Numbered from the stretch's first letter, positions 35,852 to 46,819 are shown. The stretch is DNA of 64,000 nt from Nitratireductor indicus C115 (GCF_000300515.1 NZ_AMSI01000005.1:186001-250000); one strand, 5' to 3'. Notes: generated from the letters alone by a model not told the origin. A program made the numbers and translations.

Positions 35852-36810
35852 CAGCCCAAAGCGGCACCTCTCCCGCATCGCAAGATTTTTTGCCGAGGTG
35901 CACCGCCGTGTCAGACCCCGCTTCCTTCACGCACGCCAAGGGGCTGGCCATAACCGCCATAGGCGGCATGATCCTGACCATCGATATTCCGCTTATTCGC
36001 CTCGCCGGGGGCGATCTCTGGCCGATCCTCATGGTCCGAAGTGGCATGACCGTGCTGGCGGCGCTGGTGATGTGGAGCGTGTGGCGCTCGATCTCAAGCA
36101 AGGCACCGCCGCTCGTTCCGGGTCGCACCGGCCTTATCGTCGCGCTTCTTTATGCGCTCTCCGGCCTGTGCTTCATCATTGCGGTCTACAACACCACGAC
36201 TGCCGATCTCGTGTTCATCCTCGCCTTCAACTCGGTATTTGCCGCCCTTCTTTCCTGGGTTTTCCTGAAGGAACGCCCGAAGCCTGCAACGCTTCTCGCC
36301 ATGGGGGCCATGATCGCGGGTGTTGCGATCATCGTCGGTGGAGGCATCGGCAGCGGCAATCTGTTCGGCAACGCCATGGCGCTTGCCACTGCCTTCCTGC
36401 TCGCCTCGGCCCTGACAGTGACACGTGGAAGCGGGCGCGACATGGGTTTCACAGCACTGATCGCGGTGGCGATCCCTTTTGTTATTGCCGCTTTCATGAC
36501 TATGCGAACGGGCTATCGCATCGAAGCGCCCTGGTGGATCATCCTCAACGGGGCGGTCGTCATGCCCATCGCCTTTTTCTGCCTCTCCAACGGGCCGAAA
36601 TATATTTCCAGCCCGGAAGTGGCGATGTTCTACCTGCTTGAAACGGTGCTCGCACCGGTCTGGGTGTGGATGATCTTTGCGGAAGTGCCCAGCCAGGCAA
36701 CGCTTGCCGGCGGGGCCGTTCTCATCCTCACCTTGATCGCCCACTCGCTCTGGCAGCTTCGCGATGGTCAGAGAAAGCGTGCACGGGGCGCGATAAGGCA
36801 TCCCGTGTGA
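35848..36810 (+). CDS. EamA/DMT-family transporter
   Basis: 320 aa with ten hydrophobic helices in two EamA repeats (about 30-155 and 175-305). The GTG start overlaps the bpt stop (GTGA), but a later GTG at 35908 is also possible because the first 20 residues are polar. Members export or import small metabolites; no substrate can be named. Confidence 0.82.
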   Translation: MTAQSGTSPASQDFLPRCTAVSDPASFTHAKGLAITAIGGMILTIDIPLIRLAGGDLWPILMVRSGMTVLAALVMWSVWRSISSKAPPLVPGRTGLIVALLYALSGLCFIIAVYNTTTADLVFILAFNSVFAALLSWVFLKERPKPATLLAMGAMIAGVAIIVGGGIGSGNLFGNAMALATAFLLASALTVTRGSGRDMGFTALIAVAIPFVIAAFMTMRTGYRIEAPWWIILNGAVVMPIAFFCLSNGPKYISSPEVAMFYLLETVLAPVWVWMIFAEVPSQATLAGGAVLILTLIAHSLWQLRDGQRKRARGAIRHPV

Positions 36811-36862
36811 TGTGCCCCGCAATAGCCTTCTGCATGATTCGAAGCGCTGAACCCTGCTTGCC

Positions 36863-36882
36863 CTGACTGCAAAATGCCCTGG
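36863..36882 (+). repeat. Remnant of a tandem palindromic-repeat copy
   Basis: CTGACTGCAAAATGCCCTGG equals the right end of repeat copy 4 (36965-36984) apart from TAG changed to TGG. It directly abuts copy 4, sharing the CTGG junction. It is best explained as the residue of an adjacent copy in the same orientation. Confidence 0.75.
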
Positions 36883-36984
36883 ATCGGTTCACCGTTTCAC
36901 GGAAACCCTGAACTGATCTATCTCTTTGTTTTTCAGCATTTATGCAGACGTCAGGTGATTCCACCTGACTGCAAAATGCCCTAG
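36879..36984 (+). repeat. Palindromic intergenic repeat, copy 4 (best preserved)
   Basis: Stem 1: GATCGGTTC (36882-36890) with GAACTGATC (36910-36918) and inner GTTTC/GAAAC. A T-rich spacer lies at 36919-36934. Stem 2: GCATTT (36936-36941), TGCAG, GTCAGGTG, loop ATTC (36958-36961), CACCTGAC, TGCA, AAATGC (36974-36979). The terminal CTAG (36981-36984) contains the TAG stop of parC on the minus strand. Confidence 0.92.
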
Positions 36985-39239
36985 CCGAACTTGCCCGTAC
37001 GCGGGAAGCCCTTCGGGGTCATGCGGCCGGCCGATGCGCGGGCACCGATCCACTCGGCCAGTTCCTCGCGCGATTTCACGAAGGTTCGCTCGGCCGAATC
37101 CTGCCAGGACAGGCCCTGCTCCATGGCAAAGGTCTTGATGTCGGAAACGCCGCCATCCTTGTAACGCTGGAGACGTACGCCCTTGCCACGCCCCATTTCC
37201 GGCACCTCCGCCAGCGGGAACACGAGGAGCTTGCGGTTCTGGCCGACAATCGCCACGTGATCGCCCGTAACAGGCACGCAAATCTGCGCCTCGTCGGGCG
37301 CCTTCACATTCACCACCTGCTTGCCCTTGCGGGTGTTGGCGATGATCTCCTTCTCCGCCACCACGAAACCATTGCCCAGATGCGAGGCAACCAGGAGCTT
37401 GCGCTCCGGATCATGCGCGAAGGCGGTCACAATCGCCTGGTCGTTTTCCATGTCGACCATGATGCGTACCGGCTCGCCATGGCCGCGCCCGCCCGGAAGG
37501 CGGTCGGCGCCGAGCGTGTAGAACTTTCCGCCCGTGGTGAACAAAAGGATCTTGTCGGTGGTCTGTGCCGGGAATGCCAGCTTCAGCCCATCGCCTTCCT
37601 TGAAGGAAAGCGAGGAATAATCCGACAAATGCCCCTTCATGGCGCGCAGCCAGCCCTTTTCCGACAGGACCACGGTGATCGGCTCGCGCTCGATCAGCGC
37701 CTCATGCACCTCTTCGAGATCGTGGGTGGGCGCATCGGCGAAAGTGGTGCGCCGCGCACCGAGGCCTGGATTCTTTTCCGGATCGAAGGTCTGACGGACT
37801 TTCGCCACCTCCCAGCGCACGGTCTTCCACTGGCGCTCGGTGGAAGCAAGCAGCGCCTCGATGCCCGCCTTTTCCTCCGACAGCTTGTCGAACTCTGTGC
37901 GGATTTCGAATTCCTCGAGCTTCCGCAAGGCCCGCAGGCGCATGTTGAGGATCGCCTCGGCCTGTGTATCGGTGAGGTTGAAGCGGGTCATCATGACCTG
38001 CTTGGGCTCATCCTCCTCGCGGATGATGCGGATCACCTCATCGATGTTGAGATAAGCGATCAGGTAACCCGAGAGGATTTCCAGCCGTCTCTCGATCTCG
38101 GCCAGGCGATGCCGCGAGCGGCGCAGAAGCACATCGCGTCGATGGTCGAGCCATTCGCGCAGCACCTGCTTGAGCGACATGACGCCCGGCACCTTGCCGC
38201 GCGAAAGGACGTTCATGTTGAGCGGGAAGCGGCTTTCCAGATCCGTCAGCTTGAAGACCGATTCCATCAGGATTTCGGCTTCAACGGTGCGGCTCTTCGG
38301 CACGAGCACGATGCGGATGTCTTCCGCGCTCTCGTCACGAATGTCTTCTAGAAGCGGCAGCCGCCGCGCGATGATCAGTTCGGCGATCTTCTCGATCAGT
38401 CGGGACTTCTGGACGCCGTAGGGAATTTCGGTGACAACCGCATTCCAGGTGCCCCTTCCCTGATCTTCCTTGTGCCATCGGGCGCGCACGCGAAAACCGC
38501 CCCGCCCGGTCGCATAGGCCTCGCGGATCGAGGCCTGATCCTCGACGATGATGCCGCCGGTCGGGAAATCGGGACCCTTGACGAACTCAAGAAGCTTGTC
38601 TTCCTCGACATCGGGCGTGTCGATGATGGCAAGCGCTGCATCGCAGATTTCGGCAGCATTGTGCGGCGGGATCGAGGTCGCCATGCCGACGGCAATGCCG
38701 GAGGACCCATTGCAGAGCAGGTTCGGGAAAGCGCCGGGGAGCACGGTGGGCTCCTCGTCTTCCTCGTTGTAGGTCAAGCGGAAATCGACCGCGTCCTCGG
38801 TGATGCCGGAGAGAATCTCCACGGCCACCTCGGTCATGCGCGCTTCGGTGTAGCGCATCGCCGCAGCGTTATCGCCGTCAATATTGCCGAAATTACCCTG
38901 CCCGTCGACCAGCGGGTAACGCATGGCGAAGGGCTGGGCGAGGCGCACCAGCGCGTCATAGATGGATTGATCGCCATGCGGATGGAACTTGCCCATCACG
39001 TCGCCCACGATACGGGCGCATTTGGCAAACCCCTGATCCGGGCTTAGGCGCAAAAGGCGCATCGTGTGGACGATGCGGCGGTGCACGGGTTTCAGGCCGT
39101 CGCGCACATCCGGCAGCGCACGGTGCATGATGGTCGACAGCGCATAAGCGAGATACCGCTCTTCGAGCGCCTTCTTGAGGTCAACAGGCTCGATGGCATC
39201 TCCGCCGTCGCTGCCGGGCGGAATTAGATCTTTTCCCAT
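36981..39239 (-). CDS. parC: DNA topoisomerase IV subunit A
   Basis: 752 aa. It decatenates chromosomes with ParE. The catalytic Tyr lies in [10 protein letters not shown] (about residue 128). The DNA-gate helix reads [10 protein letters not shown] (about 80-90), with Gln where E. coli ParC has the quinolone-interacting Ser80. Six ParC-type C-terminal blades follow. It ends in a TAG supplied at the edge of repeat copy 4. In many rhizobia parC also lies near hemB and bpt. Confidence 0.96.
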   Translation of the reverse strand: MGKDLIPPGSDGGDAIEPVDLKKALEERYLAYALSTIMHRALPDVRDGLKPVHRRIVHTMRLLRLSPDQGFAKCARIVGDVMGKFHPHGDQSIYDALVRLAQPFAMRYPLVDGQGNFGNIDGDNAAAMRYTEARMTEVAVEILSGITEDAVDFRLTYNEEDEEPTVLPGAFPNLLCNGSSGIAVGMATSIPPHNAAEICDAALAIIDTPDVEEDKLLEFVKGPDFPTGGIIVEDQASIREAYATGRGGFRVRARWHKEDQGRGTWNAVVTEIPYGVQKSRLIEKIAELIIARRLPLLEDIRDESAEDIRIVLVPKSRTVEAEILMESVFKLTDLESRFPLNMNVLSRGKVPGVMSLKQVLREWLDHRRDVLLRRSRHRLAEIERRLEILSGYLIAYLNIDEVIRIIREEDEPKQVMMTRFNLTDTQAEAILNMRLRALRKLEEFEIRTEFDKLSEEKAGIEALLASTERQWKTVRWEVAKVRQTFDPEKNPGLGARRTTFADAPTHDLEEVHEALIEREPITVVLSEKGWLRAMKGHLSDYSSLSFKEGDGLKLAFPAQTTDKILLFTTGGKFYTLGADRLPGGRGHGEPVRIMVDMENDQAIVTAFAHDPERKLLVASHLGNGFVVAEKEIIANTRKGKQVVNVKAPDEAQICVPVTGDHVAIVGQNRKLLVFPLAEVPEMGRGKGVRLQRYKDGGVSDIKTFAMEQGLSWQDSAERTFVKSREELAEWIGARASAGRMTPKGFPRTGKFG

Positions 39240-39337
39240 GGGTTCCGGTTAGACCACCGGCTGATTCGCGGCAAGCCGCAGCATTGAAAAAGGCCGGTAT
39301 TTCACGGGTTCACGACGCGATTGACGTTCGGCGCCGC

Positions 39338-39730
39338 CTATTCCTCATGGCGCGCGGAATGATCGCGGTCGCGCTCGTAGCGCCGGGCCAGCGGAAAGGG
39401 TGGCAACCAGGATTCGCGGCGAATGGTCCAGCTCTCATACGTCGGCATGAACAGGTCAGGCGCATCGAGCGATCCCAGATTCACCTCGATCTCATCGCCG
39501 GTGCGCGCAAACACGGAAGAACCGCAGCGCGGACAGAAATGCCGCCCCTGATAATGGCGCGTCTCGCCTTCAATCTCCACGGCACTCTCAGGAAAGATCG
39601 CCGAGGCGTGAAAAAGAGCGCCGTGATGCTTGCGGCAGTCCATGCAATGGCAAAGACCGACCCGATGGGGGCGCCCCGTGAGTGCCATCCGAACATCGCC
39701 GCAGAGGCAACCGCCCGTAACCCGGTTCAT
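39338..39730 (-). CDS. GFA/CENP-V (DUF636) family protein
   Basis: 130 aa from the ATG at 39730. The zinc-binding pattern C-L-C-G-D near residue 8, C-H-C-M-D-C-R-K near 30 and C-P-R-C-G-S-S near 75 is that of the glutathione-dependent formaldehyde-activating enzyme-like family. The family binds two zinc ions; catalytic roles are mostly unproven. It stands alone between parC and a secreted esterase, all on the same strand. Confidence 0.88.
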   Translation of the reverse strand: MNRVTGGCLCGDVRMALTGRPHRVGLCHCMDCRKHHGALFHASAIFPESAVEIEGETRHYQGRHFCPRCGSSVFARTGDEIEVNLGSLDAPDLFMPTYESWTIRRESWLPPFPLARRYERDRDHSARHEE

Positions 39731-39791
39731 GCTTTTGCTCCTTGAAAAAGCGGGAGCGCCGAGCGTCTTTTTAAACGCCCAACCGGCGCCT

Positions 39792-40655
39792 TTATCGCGT
39801 GACCTGCGCCAGAAAACGCTCGACCGCCGCCGTTGCCGCATCGCCTGTCTGACCAAGCTTGCGGGCAATGGAACCGTGAGTATAGCGCCCGCCGTTGAAG
39901 ACGCTGACATGGGTTCCGCGCGACCGCAGCAGATTTGCATAGCCGTTGGTAAGCGCCTTGCGGCGCGCGCCATCGGAGCCCGAATGCATGAAAAGATGCG
40001 GCGGAAAGCCCGAACGCTGGCGCGCATAGGTCACCGGGGACCAGCGCACCCAATCGCGCGGATTGGAACCGAAGGCATCGAGATAGGGATAGCCCAGGGA
40101 ACCACGCATGCCCGCATAGGCCACCATGTCGTAAGCCTGAACATCGTTGGGGATCACCCCGCGAACGGACCCCGCAAGATTACGCGCGGCGGCCATGGCG
40201 ACCAGATGGGCGCCGGCCGAATGCCCCATCAGCACGATACGCGACGGATCGCCGCCATAACGCGAGATGTTCGAGCGCACCCAGGCAATCGCCGAGGACA
40301 AATCGTTCACCTGTCCGTCGATGGTCGTCTCTGGAACCTTGCGGTAGTCTATGGCGACAAGCATGTATCCGCGCGAGGTCAGCCATTGCGGCATGGAATA
40401 GACCTTCTTGCGCGACCCCTTAACCCAGCCTCCGCCATGCGCGTAGATGACGACAGGCACCCGCTGACCACCGCCTGCGAAAGAAAAGAGGTTCATGCCG
40501 GCGCGCGAGGCACCGCCCGGCTTGTCGGGGGCGTGGATATCGAGCTTGAGACCCGCGCGATATGTGATGCCCTCGTACAGCTCTTCCGCCCGGACCGACA
40601 GGGTCCCCAAAAACATGACCAGAATTGCAAGCCCCACATGCCATGCCATCCGCAT
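39792..40655 (-). CDS. Secreted alpha/beta hydrolase (hormone-sensitive lipase-like esterase)
   Basis: 287 aa from the ATG at 40655 (AAGGA seven bases upstream). A signal peptide of about 22 residues is followed by the alpha/beta fold. The oxyanion motif H-G-G-G-W is near residue 75 and the nucleophile elbow G-H-S-A-G-A near 147; H in Y-T-H-G-S near 265 probably completes the triad. It likely hydrolyses a small ester in the periplasm. The substrate is unknown. Confidence 0.83.
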   Translation of the reverse strand: MRMAWHVGLAILVMFLGTLSVRAEELYEGITYRAGLKLDIHAPDKPGGASRAGMNLFSFAGGGQRVPVVIYAHGGGWVKGSRKKVYSMPQWLTSRGYMLVAIDYRKVPETTIDGQVNDLSSAIAWVRSNISRYGGDPSRIVLMGHSAGAHLVAMAAARNLAGSVRGVIPNDVQAYDMVAYAGMRGSLGYPYLDAFGSNPRDWVRWSPVTYARQRSGFPPHLFMHSGSDGARRKALTNGYANLLRSRGTHVSVFNGGRYTHGSIARKLGQTGDAATAAVERFLAQVTR

Positions 40656-40842
40656 CGATCGTTCCTTCTGCCCCTCGCCTTCCAAAAGTTGTTTTGCGGT
40701 CGGAATTTCCGCGAAAACGGCGTTGAATCAACTTACACTCGAAATTGACACAGCCTTCGCTAATCGTCATCTTCCCAACGCAATTTTCGACCAAAAGGTC
40801 GAAAACCAATCGTAATTCCAAGTTATTGCAAGGAACAACCCC

Positions 40843-42033
40843 ATGCTTAGCCCCTCTTCGAAGCTGAAGTTATTTCCGGTTGCGGCACTTTTCTCTGCAA
40901 CAGCGCTGCAGTCGGCCTTCGCATGGGAGGCCGAGGAAGTGGCCGAGCGCTACAAGGACCTGATGGGGCGCCAGGGCGTCACGCTCAGCTGGAGCAACGT
41001 CAGCAAGGACGGCGATTCCGTGCTTTTCGACGGGTTCAAGATCGCGCTCGCCACCATTGGCAAACCCGTAGAGATCGGGGAATTCGCACTTCAGAATGTC
41101 AGCGAGACCGACGACACCTATCAGGTTGGCCTGATCGAAGTCGATTCCTTCGAACATACCGAAGATGAGGCAACCGTCGCCCTGGACGGGCTGGAAATGA
41201 CCGGCGTCCTGATCCCCAAGGAAGGGTCCAACAGCCCCTATGCCGGCATCACCACCTACAAGACCTTCGCGCTCGGTTCCTTCAAGCTGGCGATGGGAAG
41301 CAACGACGTGTTCTCATTCAATGACCTGAAGGCAGATACCGGGCTGCAGGACAATGACGGGACGATGAAGTTCAACGCCAATGTCAGGGATTTCTGGGTC
41401 AATCTGGATGCGCTTGTCAAAGATGCCAAGGGCCGCTCGGTGATCGAGGAATTCGGGTACAAGGAACTGAACGGGCACGTCGACATGGTGGGCGACTGGC
41501 GGCTGGAAGATGGCCTCATGACCATCTCCAAATATGACATCGTCGTGGACAAGGCCGGGGCCCTGGGCATCACCGGAGAAGTGAGCGGCTACACGCCCGA
41601 CTTCATAAAGACCCTTCAGGACATGCAGAACAAGATGGAAAGCGCGACACCGGAGCAGAAACAGGCTCAGGGTCTCGCCATGCTCGGCCTGATGCAGCAG
41701 CTTAACCTGCACGGTCTTTCGCTGCGCTTCGACGATGCCTCGCTCACCAACAAGGTTCTGGCACTCGTTGCGAAACAGCAGGGCGTGCAGCCGGGCGACG
41801 TCGCCAATCAGGCCAAGGCCATCGTTCCGCTTCTGGCCGCACAGTATCTTGGGTCGGACCTGACACAGAGCCTTTCCAAGGCGGTGGCCAGCTATATCGA
41901 CAACCCGAAGAATATCGAGATCCGCGCGGCACCGCCCGAGCCAATGCCCTTTGCCGTGCTAATGGGCACCGCGATGGGCTCGCCGGAGACACTCGCCAAA
42001 CAGGTTGGGCTTGAGGTCGTGGCAAACCAGTAG
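40843..42033 (+). CDS. Exported protein of unknown function
   Basis: 396 aa. Signal peptide (about 27 residues, cleavage after S-A-F-A). The mature protein starts W-E-A-E-E-V-A-E-R-Y-K-D-L-M-G-R-Q-G and is rich in beta-type alternation, with recurring patterns of the form L-x-G-x-x-x-T-G and hydrophobic strands. A helical region with Met and Gln (about 265-290) follows. No Cys, no lipobox. It looks like a rhizobial periplasmic protein family; I do not recognise a function. It stands alone, with its own terminator. Confidence 0.7.
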   Translation: MLSPSSKLKLFPVAALFSATALQSAFAWEAEEVAERYKDLMGRQGVTLSWSNVSKDGDSVLFDGFKIALATIGKPVEIGEFALQNVSETDDTYQVGLIEVDSFEHTEDEATVALDGLEMTGVLIPKEGSNSPYAGITTYKTFALGSFKLAMGSNDVFSFNDLKADTGLQDNDGTMKFNANVRDFWVNLDALVKDAKGRSVIEEFGYKELNGHVDMVGDWRLEDGLMTISKYDIVVDKAGALGITGEVSGYTPDFIKTLQDMQNKMESATPEQKQAQGLAMLGLMQQLNLHGLSLRFDDASLTNKVLALVAKQQGVQPGDVANQAKAIVPLLAAQYLGSDLTQSLSKAVASYIDNPKNIEIRAAPPEPMPFAVLMGTAMGSPETLAKQVGLEVVANQ

Positions 42034-42073
42034 GCCCGGCTTCGGCCACCGGAAACCTAAATCCAAGAACAGC

Positions 42074-42112
42074 GAACGCCGCGTATCCCGACCGGATGCG
42101 CGGCGTTCTTTA
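42074..42112 (+). terminator. Terminator after the exported-protein gene
   Basis: GAACGCCGCG (42074-42083) pairs perfectly with CGCGGCGTTC (42099-42108) across a 15-base loop, followed by TTTA, 40 bases after the stop codon. Confidence 0.75.
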
Positions 42113-42145
42113 TGCTTCAGCCGCACAGCACCCGGCAGAAACGCC

Positions 42146-42175
42146 GCCGCCGGATCCCTTATGGGACCCGGCGGC
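42146..42175 (-). terminator. Strong hairpin downstream of aspS
   Basis: Thirteen-base arms (42146-42158 with 42163-42175) with a single mismatch close a TTAT loop. On the minus strand it is followed by only GTTTCT, so it is a weak intrinsic terminator for aspS, or a general 3' stabiliser. Confidence 0.6.
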
Positions 42176-42212
42176 AAAAATTCAAAGTCGATGCGGCCCA
42201 AACCGCCTGCGG

Positions 42213-44000
42213 TCAGTCCTTGCGTGTGGGCGCAAGTCTCAGGTTCAGTTCGCGCAGTTGCGCCGGGGTTGCCTCGGAAGGCGCGCCCATAAGAAGATCC
42301 TGCGCCTGCTGGTTCATAGGGAACATGGTGATCTCGCGTAGATTGCGCGCTCCGAGCAGAAGCATGACGATGCGGTCGATGCCTGCCGCCATGCCGCCAT
42401 GGGGCGGTGCGCCATACTGGAAGGCACGGTAGAGACCGCCGAAGCGTTCTTCCACTTCCGCCTTGTCGAAACCAACGATCTCGAAGGCCTTTACCATGAC
42501 TTCCGGCAGATGGTTGCGGATGCCACCGGAGGCGATCTCATAGCCGTTGCAGACCAGATCATACTGATAGGCCTTGATGGTCAGCGGATCGGCACCCTCG
42601 AGTGCCTCCATACCGCCCTGCGGCATGGTGAAGGGGTTGTGGCCGAACTCAACCTTCTTCTCGTCCTCGTCCCATTCGTAGAAGGGGAAGTCGACAACCC
42701 AGGCAAGCGCAAAGCGCTCCCTGTCGACGAGGTCAAGCTCCTCGCCTGCGCGTGTACGCGCAGCGCCGGCAAAAGCGACGAACTTCTTCGGATCGCCTGC
42801 CACGAAGAAGCAGGCATCGCCATCTTCAAGACCGAGCTGCGTGCGGATCGCGTCGGTGCGTTCCGCACCGATGTTCTTTGCAATCGGCCCCGCACCTTCG
42901 AGCGTCTCACCTTCCTTGCGCCAGAAGATATAGCCAAGGCCCGGCTGACCCTCGCCCTGCGCCCAGGAATTCATGCGGTCGCAGAAAGCTCGGCTTCCGC
43001 CGGTCCTGGCGGGAATGGCCCAGACCTCGGCCTTCTCGTCATTGGCGAGAATGTTGGCGAACACCTTGAAGCCCGAACCCCGGAAATGCTCGGAGACGGC
43101 TTCCATCTCGATCGGGTTGCGCAGGTCCGGCTTGTCGGAGCCGTATTTGCGCATCGCCTCGTCATAGGGAATGCGCGGGAATACATCTGTCACCGGCTTG
43201 CCGTCGGCAAAGGCCGCAAAGATACCGCGCATGACAGGCTCCATCGTCTGGAACACGTCTTCCTGCTCGATGAAGCTCATTTCCAGATCGAGCTGATAGA
43301 ATTCGCCCGGCAGACGGTCGGCGCGCGGGTCCTCGTCGCGGAAGCAGGGCGCGATCTGGAAATAGCGGTCGAAGCCCGACATCATGATGAGCTGCTTGTA
43401 CTGCTGCGGGGCCTGCGGCAGCGCATAGAACTTGCCTTCGTGCAGACGCGAGGGCACCAGGAAGTCGCGCGCGCCTTCCGGCGAGGACGCCGTCAGGATA
43501 GGGGTCGAATATTCGGTAAAGCCCGCCTCGCCCATGGCGCGGCGCATCTCGGCTATGATCTTCGTGCGCTGCACGATGTTCTTGTGCAGCGTCTCGCGAC
43601 GCAGATCGAGGAAGCGGTATTTGAGGCGGATGTCCTCGGGATAGTCCGGCTCGCCGAACACGGGCAGCGGCAGTTCCTTCGCGGAGGAAAGCACCTCGAT
43701 GTCGCGGGCGAAAATCTCCACCTCACCGGTGGGCAGGTTCGCGTTCACGGTTTCGGCAGTGCGAGCCTTCACCTCACCGTCGACGCGAATGACCCATTCG
43801 CCGCGCACCGTCTCGGCGGTCTTGAAGGAGGGCGAGTCCGGATCGACGACGATCTGGGTGAGACCGTAATGGTCGCGCAGATCGATGAACAGAAGGCCGC
43901 CATGGTCGCGCACCCGGTGGACCCAGCCGGAAAGGCGGACCGTTTCGCCGACATTCGATTTTCTGAGTTCGGCGCAGGAATGGCTGCGGTAGCGATGCAT
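42213..44000 (-). CDS. aspS: Aspartyl-tRNA synthetase
   Basis: 595 aa from the ATG at 44000 (M-H-R-Y-R-S-H). N-terminal OB-fold anticodon domain ([11 protein letters not shown], residues 24-34), class II motif 2 ([12 protein letters not shown], about 220) and motif 3 ([12 protein letters not shown] near 540), with the bacterial-type GAD insertion. Length is normal. The 253-base gap to the divergent MFS gene at 44254 carries no supported gene and should hold both promoters. Confidence 0.97.
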   Translation of the reverse strand: MHRYRSHSCAELRKSNVGETVRLSGWVHRVRDHGGLLFIDLRDHYGLTQIVVDPDSPSFKTAETVRGEWVIRVDGEVKARTAETVNANLPTGEVEIFARDIEVLSSAKELPLPVFGEPDYPEDIRLKYRFLDLRRETLHKNIVQRTKIIAEMRRAMGEAGFTEYSTPILTASSPEGARDFLVPSRLHEGKFYALPQAPQQYKQLIMMSGFDRYFQIAPCFRDEDPRADRLPGEFYQLDLEMSFIEQEDVFQTMEPVMRGIFAAFADGKPVTDVFPRIPYDEAMRKYGSDKPDLRNPIEMEAVSEHFRGSGFKVFANILANDEKAEVWAIPARTGGSRAFCDRMNSWAQGEGQPGLGYIFWRKEGETLEGAGPIAKNIGAERTDAIRTQLGLEDGDACFFVAGDPKKFVAFAGAARTRAGEELDLVDRERFALAWVVDFPFYEWDEDEKKVEFGHNPFTMPQGGMEALEGADPLTIKAYQYDLVCNGYEIASGGIRNHLPEVMVKAFEIVGFDKAEVEERFGGLYRAFQYGAPPHGGMAAGIDRIVMLLLGARNLREITMFPMNQQAQDLLMGAPSEATPAQLRELNLRLAPTRKD

Positions 44001-44253
44001 GGTCAAATCGTCCGTGTCTGGAATGCGTAACGGGCCGGCGAAAGCCAGCCTCAAGATCGGCGGGAAAAGCGCATGTGGGGTGCGATTTGTCAAGGTGCAG
44101 GCGCCAATGCCCGCAAAGCCGGCGCGCGTTCGGCCCATGCTGTAACCATGGGCCACGACATTTGGCCCAAGCAGATTAAGCCAGAGCATCCTATAGGGGA
44201 TTCTCAGGTGGTGCGACTGGCGCGCTGCCGGAGCTTTCAACGGGCCTGCCCTC

Positions 44254-45498
44254 ATGACCGATCTTCGCCCGCTGATCCCGCTTCTGCTTGCAGCCGGCAT
44301 TCTTCTGGCCGGCAACGGCTTGCAAGGAACGCTGATCGCGCTGCGCGGCGCGGCGGAGGGCTTTTCGCCGTCTCTCATCGGCCTCATGGGCAGCGCCTAT
44401 TTCGCCGGTTTCCTGATCGGCTGTCTCTACGTGCCGCGCCTTTTGCGTGCCGTCGGCCATATCCGCGCCTTCGCCACGCTTGCCGCAATCGGCGCCGCCG
44501 GCGCGCTGCTTCTCGTGCTTTTCGTAAACCCTGTAGCCTGGATCGTGGTTCGCTTCCTGTCGGGCATCTGCTTCTCGAGTCTTTTCACCACGATTGAAAG
44601 CTGGCTCAACTCGGCGGCAACGAATTCCAATCGTGCCCGCGTCCTTGCCATCTATCGTATCATCGACATCGGCGCCGTCACCGGCTCGCAATACATGATT
44701 CCGGGCCTCGGCATCGAAGGCTTCACGACATTCGCGGTCATGGCGATGATGATCACCCTGTCGCTCGTGCCCGTTTCCATGGCGGACCGTTCCAACCCGC
44801 AGCCTCCGGCAGAGTTTCGGCTCGACCTTTACGAGGTCTGGCGCATCTCGCCCCTCGCCTCAATCGGTGCATTGGCCGTCGGTCTCACCAATGCGGCTTT
44901 CCGAATTGTCGGCCCGATTTACGGGCAGAGCATCGGCCTTTCGGTTTCCGGCATCGCGACCTTCATGAGCGCGGGCATTGTCGGCGGGGCGATCATGCAA
45001 TATCCGCTCGGCGCCATTTCCGACCGCTATGACCGGCGGGTGGTGTTTCTTTTCACCACCATCGGCGCGCTGATTTCGGCGGTGGCCATCACCTGGTTTG
45101 CAGGCGACGACTATACCGCCAACATGGTGCTGGTGTTTCTGTTCGGCGCTTTCGCCATGTCGCTTTATTCGCTCTCCGTCGCCCATGCGAACGATCATGC
45201 GCGCAAGGACCAGTTCGTGCTTCTGGCAGCCGGACTACTCTTCTTCTATTCGGCGGGCGCCATAGCGGGGCCGCCGGCGGCCTCCTTCCTGATGCAGATG
45301 TTCGGCCCGCAGGCGCTGTTTTCCTATACGTCAGTCGTCTATGCGGCTCTTATCGCCGTCACGCTCTACCGCATGGGTGTGCGCCCGTCGGTTCCTGCTT
45401 CGCAGCGCCGGCGCTTTGCCGCCCTGTTGCGCACTTCGCCCGTCTTCATGCGCATGGCGCGCCGTGGGCGAAACCGGGACGCGGCGGACGATCATTGA
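44254..45498 (+). CDS. MFS transporter (YcaD-like)
   Basis: 414 aa with 12 hydrophobic helices. It reads like the UMF1/YcaD-type MFS proteins of alphaproteobacteria: [12 protein letters not shown] in TM2, [19 protein letters not shown] in TM4 and [14 protein letters not shown] in loop 8-9. The substrate is not evident. The last 35 residues are basic and cytoplasmic. It is followed 55 bases later by rnd. Confidence 0.82.
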   Translation: MTDLRPLIPLLLAAGILLAGNGLQGTLIALRGAAEGFSPSLIGLMGSAYFAGFLIGCLYVPRLLRAVGHIRAFATLAAIGAAGALLLVLFVNPVAWIVVRFLSGICFSSLFTTIESWLNSAATNSNRARVLAIYRIIDIGAVTGSQYMIPGLGIEGFTTFAVMAMMITLSLVPVSMADRSNPQPPAEFRLDLYEVWRISPLASIGALAVGLTNAAFRIVGPIYGQSIGLSVSGIATFMSAGIVGGAIMQYPLGAISDRYDRRVVFLFTTIGALISAVAITWFAGDDYTANMVLVFLFGAFAMSLYSLSVAHANDHARKDQFVLLAAGLLFFYSAGAIAGPPAASFLMQMFGPQALFSYTSVVYAALIAVTLYRMGVRPSVPASQRRRFAALLRTSPVFMRMARRGRNRDAADDH

Positions 45499-45553
45499 AG
45501 CCCCCGCGAAACGCTTCCTTTCCTTTTGGCCGAGCATGACATAAAGAAGCGAA

Positions 45554-46732
45554 ATGGACCTAATTACGAAGCAAAAAGACCTGGAAGCTGCAATTGCAGC
45601 GCTCAAAAAGTCCGATTTCGTCACTGTCGACACGGAATTCATCCGCGAAACGACCTTCTGGCCAGAACTCTGCCTCATCCAGATGGCCACCGCGGACATA
45701 ACGGTTCTGGTCGACCCACTGGCGAGCGACATCGACCTGAAACCCTTCTTCGAGCTGATGGCCGATGAGAATGTGGTCAAGGTTTTCCATGCCGCAAGAC
45801 AGGATATCGAAATCATCCATCATCTGGGCGGTCTCATCCCGCATCCGGTTTTCGACAGCCAGGTGGCTGCGACTGTTTGCGGTTTTGGCGACAGCGTTTC
45901 CTACGATCAGCTCGTCTCCAAGATCACTGGTGCGCATATCGACAAGTCGTCGCGTTTCACCGACTGGCGCCGCCGCCCGCTGACCGATAAGCAGCTGAGC
46001 TATGCCGCCGCCGACGTGACGCATCTGATCGACGTGTACAAACATCTGCGCGAAGAACTGCAACGGGAAGGCCGCGCTCACTGGCTCAACGAGGAAATGG
46101 CGGTTCTGACGGCGCGCGAGACCTACGACCCGCATCCCGACGATGCCTGGAAGCGGCTCAAGCTGCGCATCAAGAAGCCGATCGAGCTTGCGGTGCTGCA
46201 GCAGGTGGCGGCATGGCGCGAACGCGAGGCGCGCGAACGCAATGTGCCGCGCGGTCGCGTTCTGAAGGACGACGCGATTTACGAGGTCGCCCAGCAGCAA
46301 CCGAAGGACACCGAGGCGCTTGGCCGTCTGCGCACAATCCCCAAGGGGTGGGAGCGCTCCTCCACCGCCGCGTCATTGCTCGGCGCCGTGGCGCGTGCCG
46401 TGGCGACCCCCAAGGAAGAACTGCCGCGCCTGCCGCGCCCGCAGCAGGCGCCCGAGGGTGCAGCGGCAGCCGCGGAACTTCTGAAGGTCTTTCTGAAGCT
46501 TGTGGCCGACCGCGAAGGCGTTGCACCCAAAATGCTCGCCTCCAGTGATGATATCGACCGCATCGCCGCCGATGGCGAAGACGCACAGGTTCCGGCCATG
46601 TCGGGATGGCGTCGCGACGTGTTCGGCAATGAAGCTCTGAGGCTTGTGCGCGGCGAGCTTGCCCTGCGCTTCAACAAGCGACGGATCGAGATATTCGAGC
46701 CGGCAAGCAGGCAGAACGAAGCCGCGGAATAA
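45554..46732 (+). CDS. rnd: Ribonuclease D
   Basis: 392 aa. A DEDD 3'-5' exonuclease acting on tRNA 3' ends. Catalytic residues: D26 and E28 in V-D-T-E-F, D in H-A-A-R-Q-D-I-E (about 84), and Y/D in S-Y-A-A-A-D-V-T-H-L (about 150). An HRDC domain (about 215-290) follows. It lies convergent with ppx; rnd, ppx-ppk and aspS also cluster in other rhizobia. Confidence 0.94.
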   Translation: MDLITKQKDLEAAIAALKKSDFVTVDTEFIRETTFWPELCLIQMATADITVLVDPLASDIDLKPFFELMADENVVKVFHAARQDIEIIHHLGGLIPHPVFDSQVAATVCGFGDSVSYDQLVSKITGAHIDKSSRFTDWRRRPLTDKQLSYAAADVTHLIDVYKHLREELQREGRAHWLNEEMAVLTARETYDPHPDDAWKRLKLRIKKPIELAVLQQVAAWREREARERNVPRGRVLKDDAIYEVAQQQPKDTEALGRLRTIPKGWERSSTAASLLGAVARAVATPKEELPRLPRPQQAPEGAAAAAELLKVFLKLVADREGVAPKMLASSDDIDRIAADGEDAQVPAMSGWRRDVFGNEALRLVRGELALRFNKRRIEIFEPASRQNEAAE

Positions 46733-46795
46733 CCTGTACCCGGCGGGCTTCGCTGCCCAGCGGGGCGCGATCACGAGTATTCCGAAATCCAAGGA

Positions 46796-46819
46796 GGCCG
46801 CCGTATCCATACGGCGGCC
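46796..46819. terminator. Perfect hairpin between convergent rnd and ppx
   Basis: GGCCGCCGTAT (46796-46806) and ATACGGCGGCC (46809-46819) are perfectly complementary. There is no clear T-tract on either side. It lies 63 bases after rnd and 16 bases after the ppx stop, a position suited to ending or protecting both transcripts. Confidence 0.6.

Noticed and set aside
42399-44030. 543-codon plus-strand frame opposite aspS
   Set aside because: Antisense of a highly conserved synthetase; no motif of its own and no ribosome-binding site.
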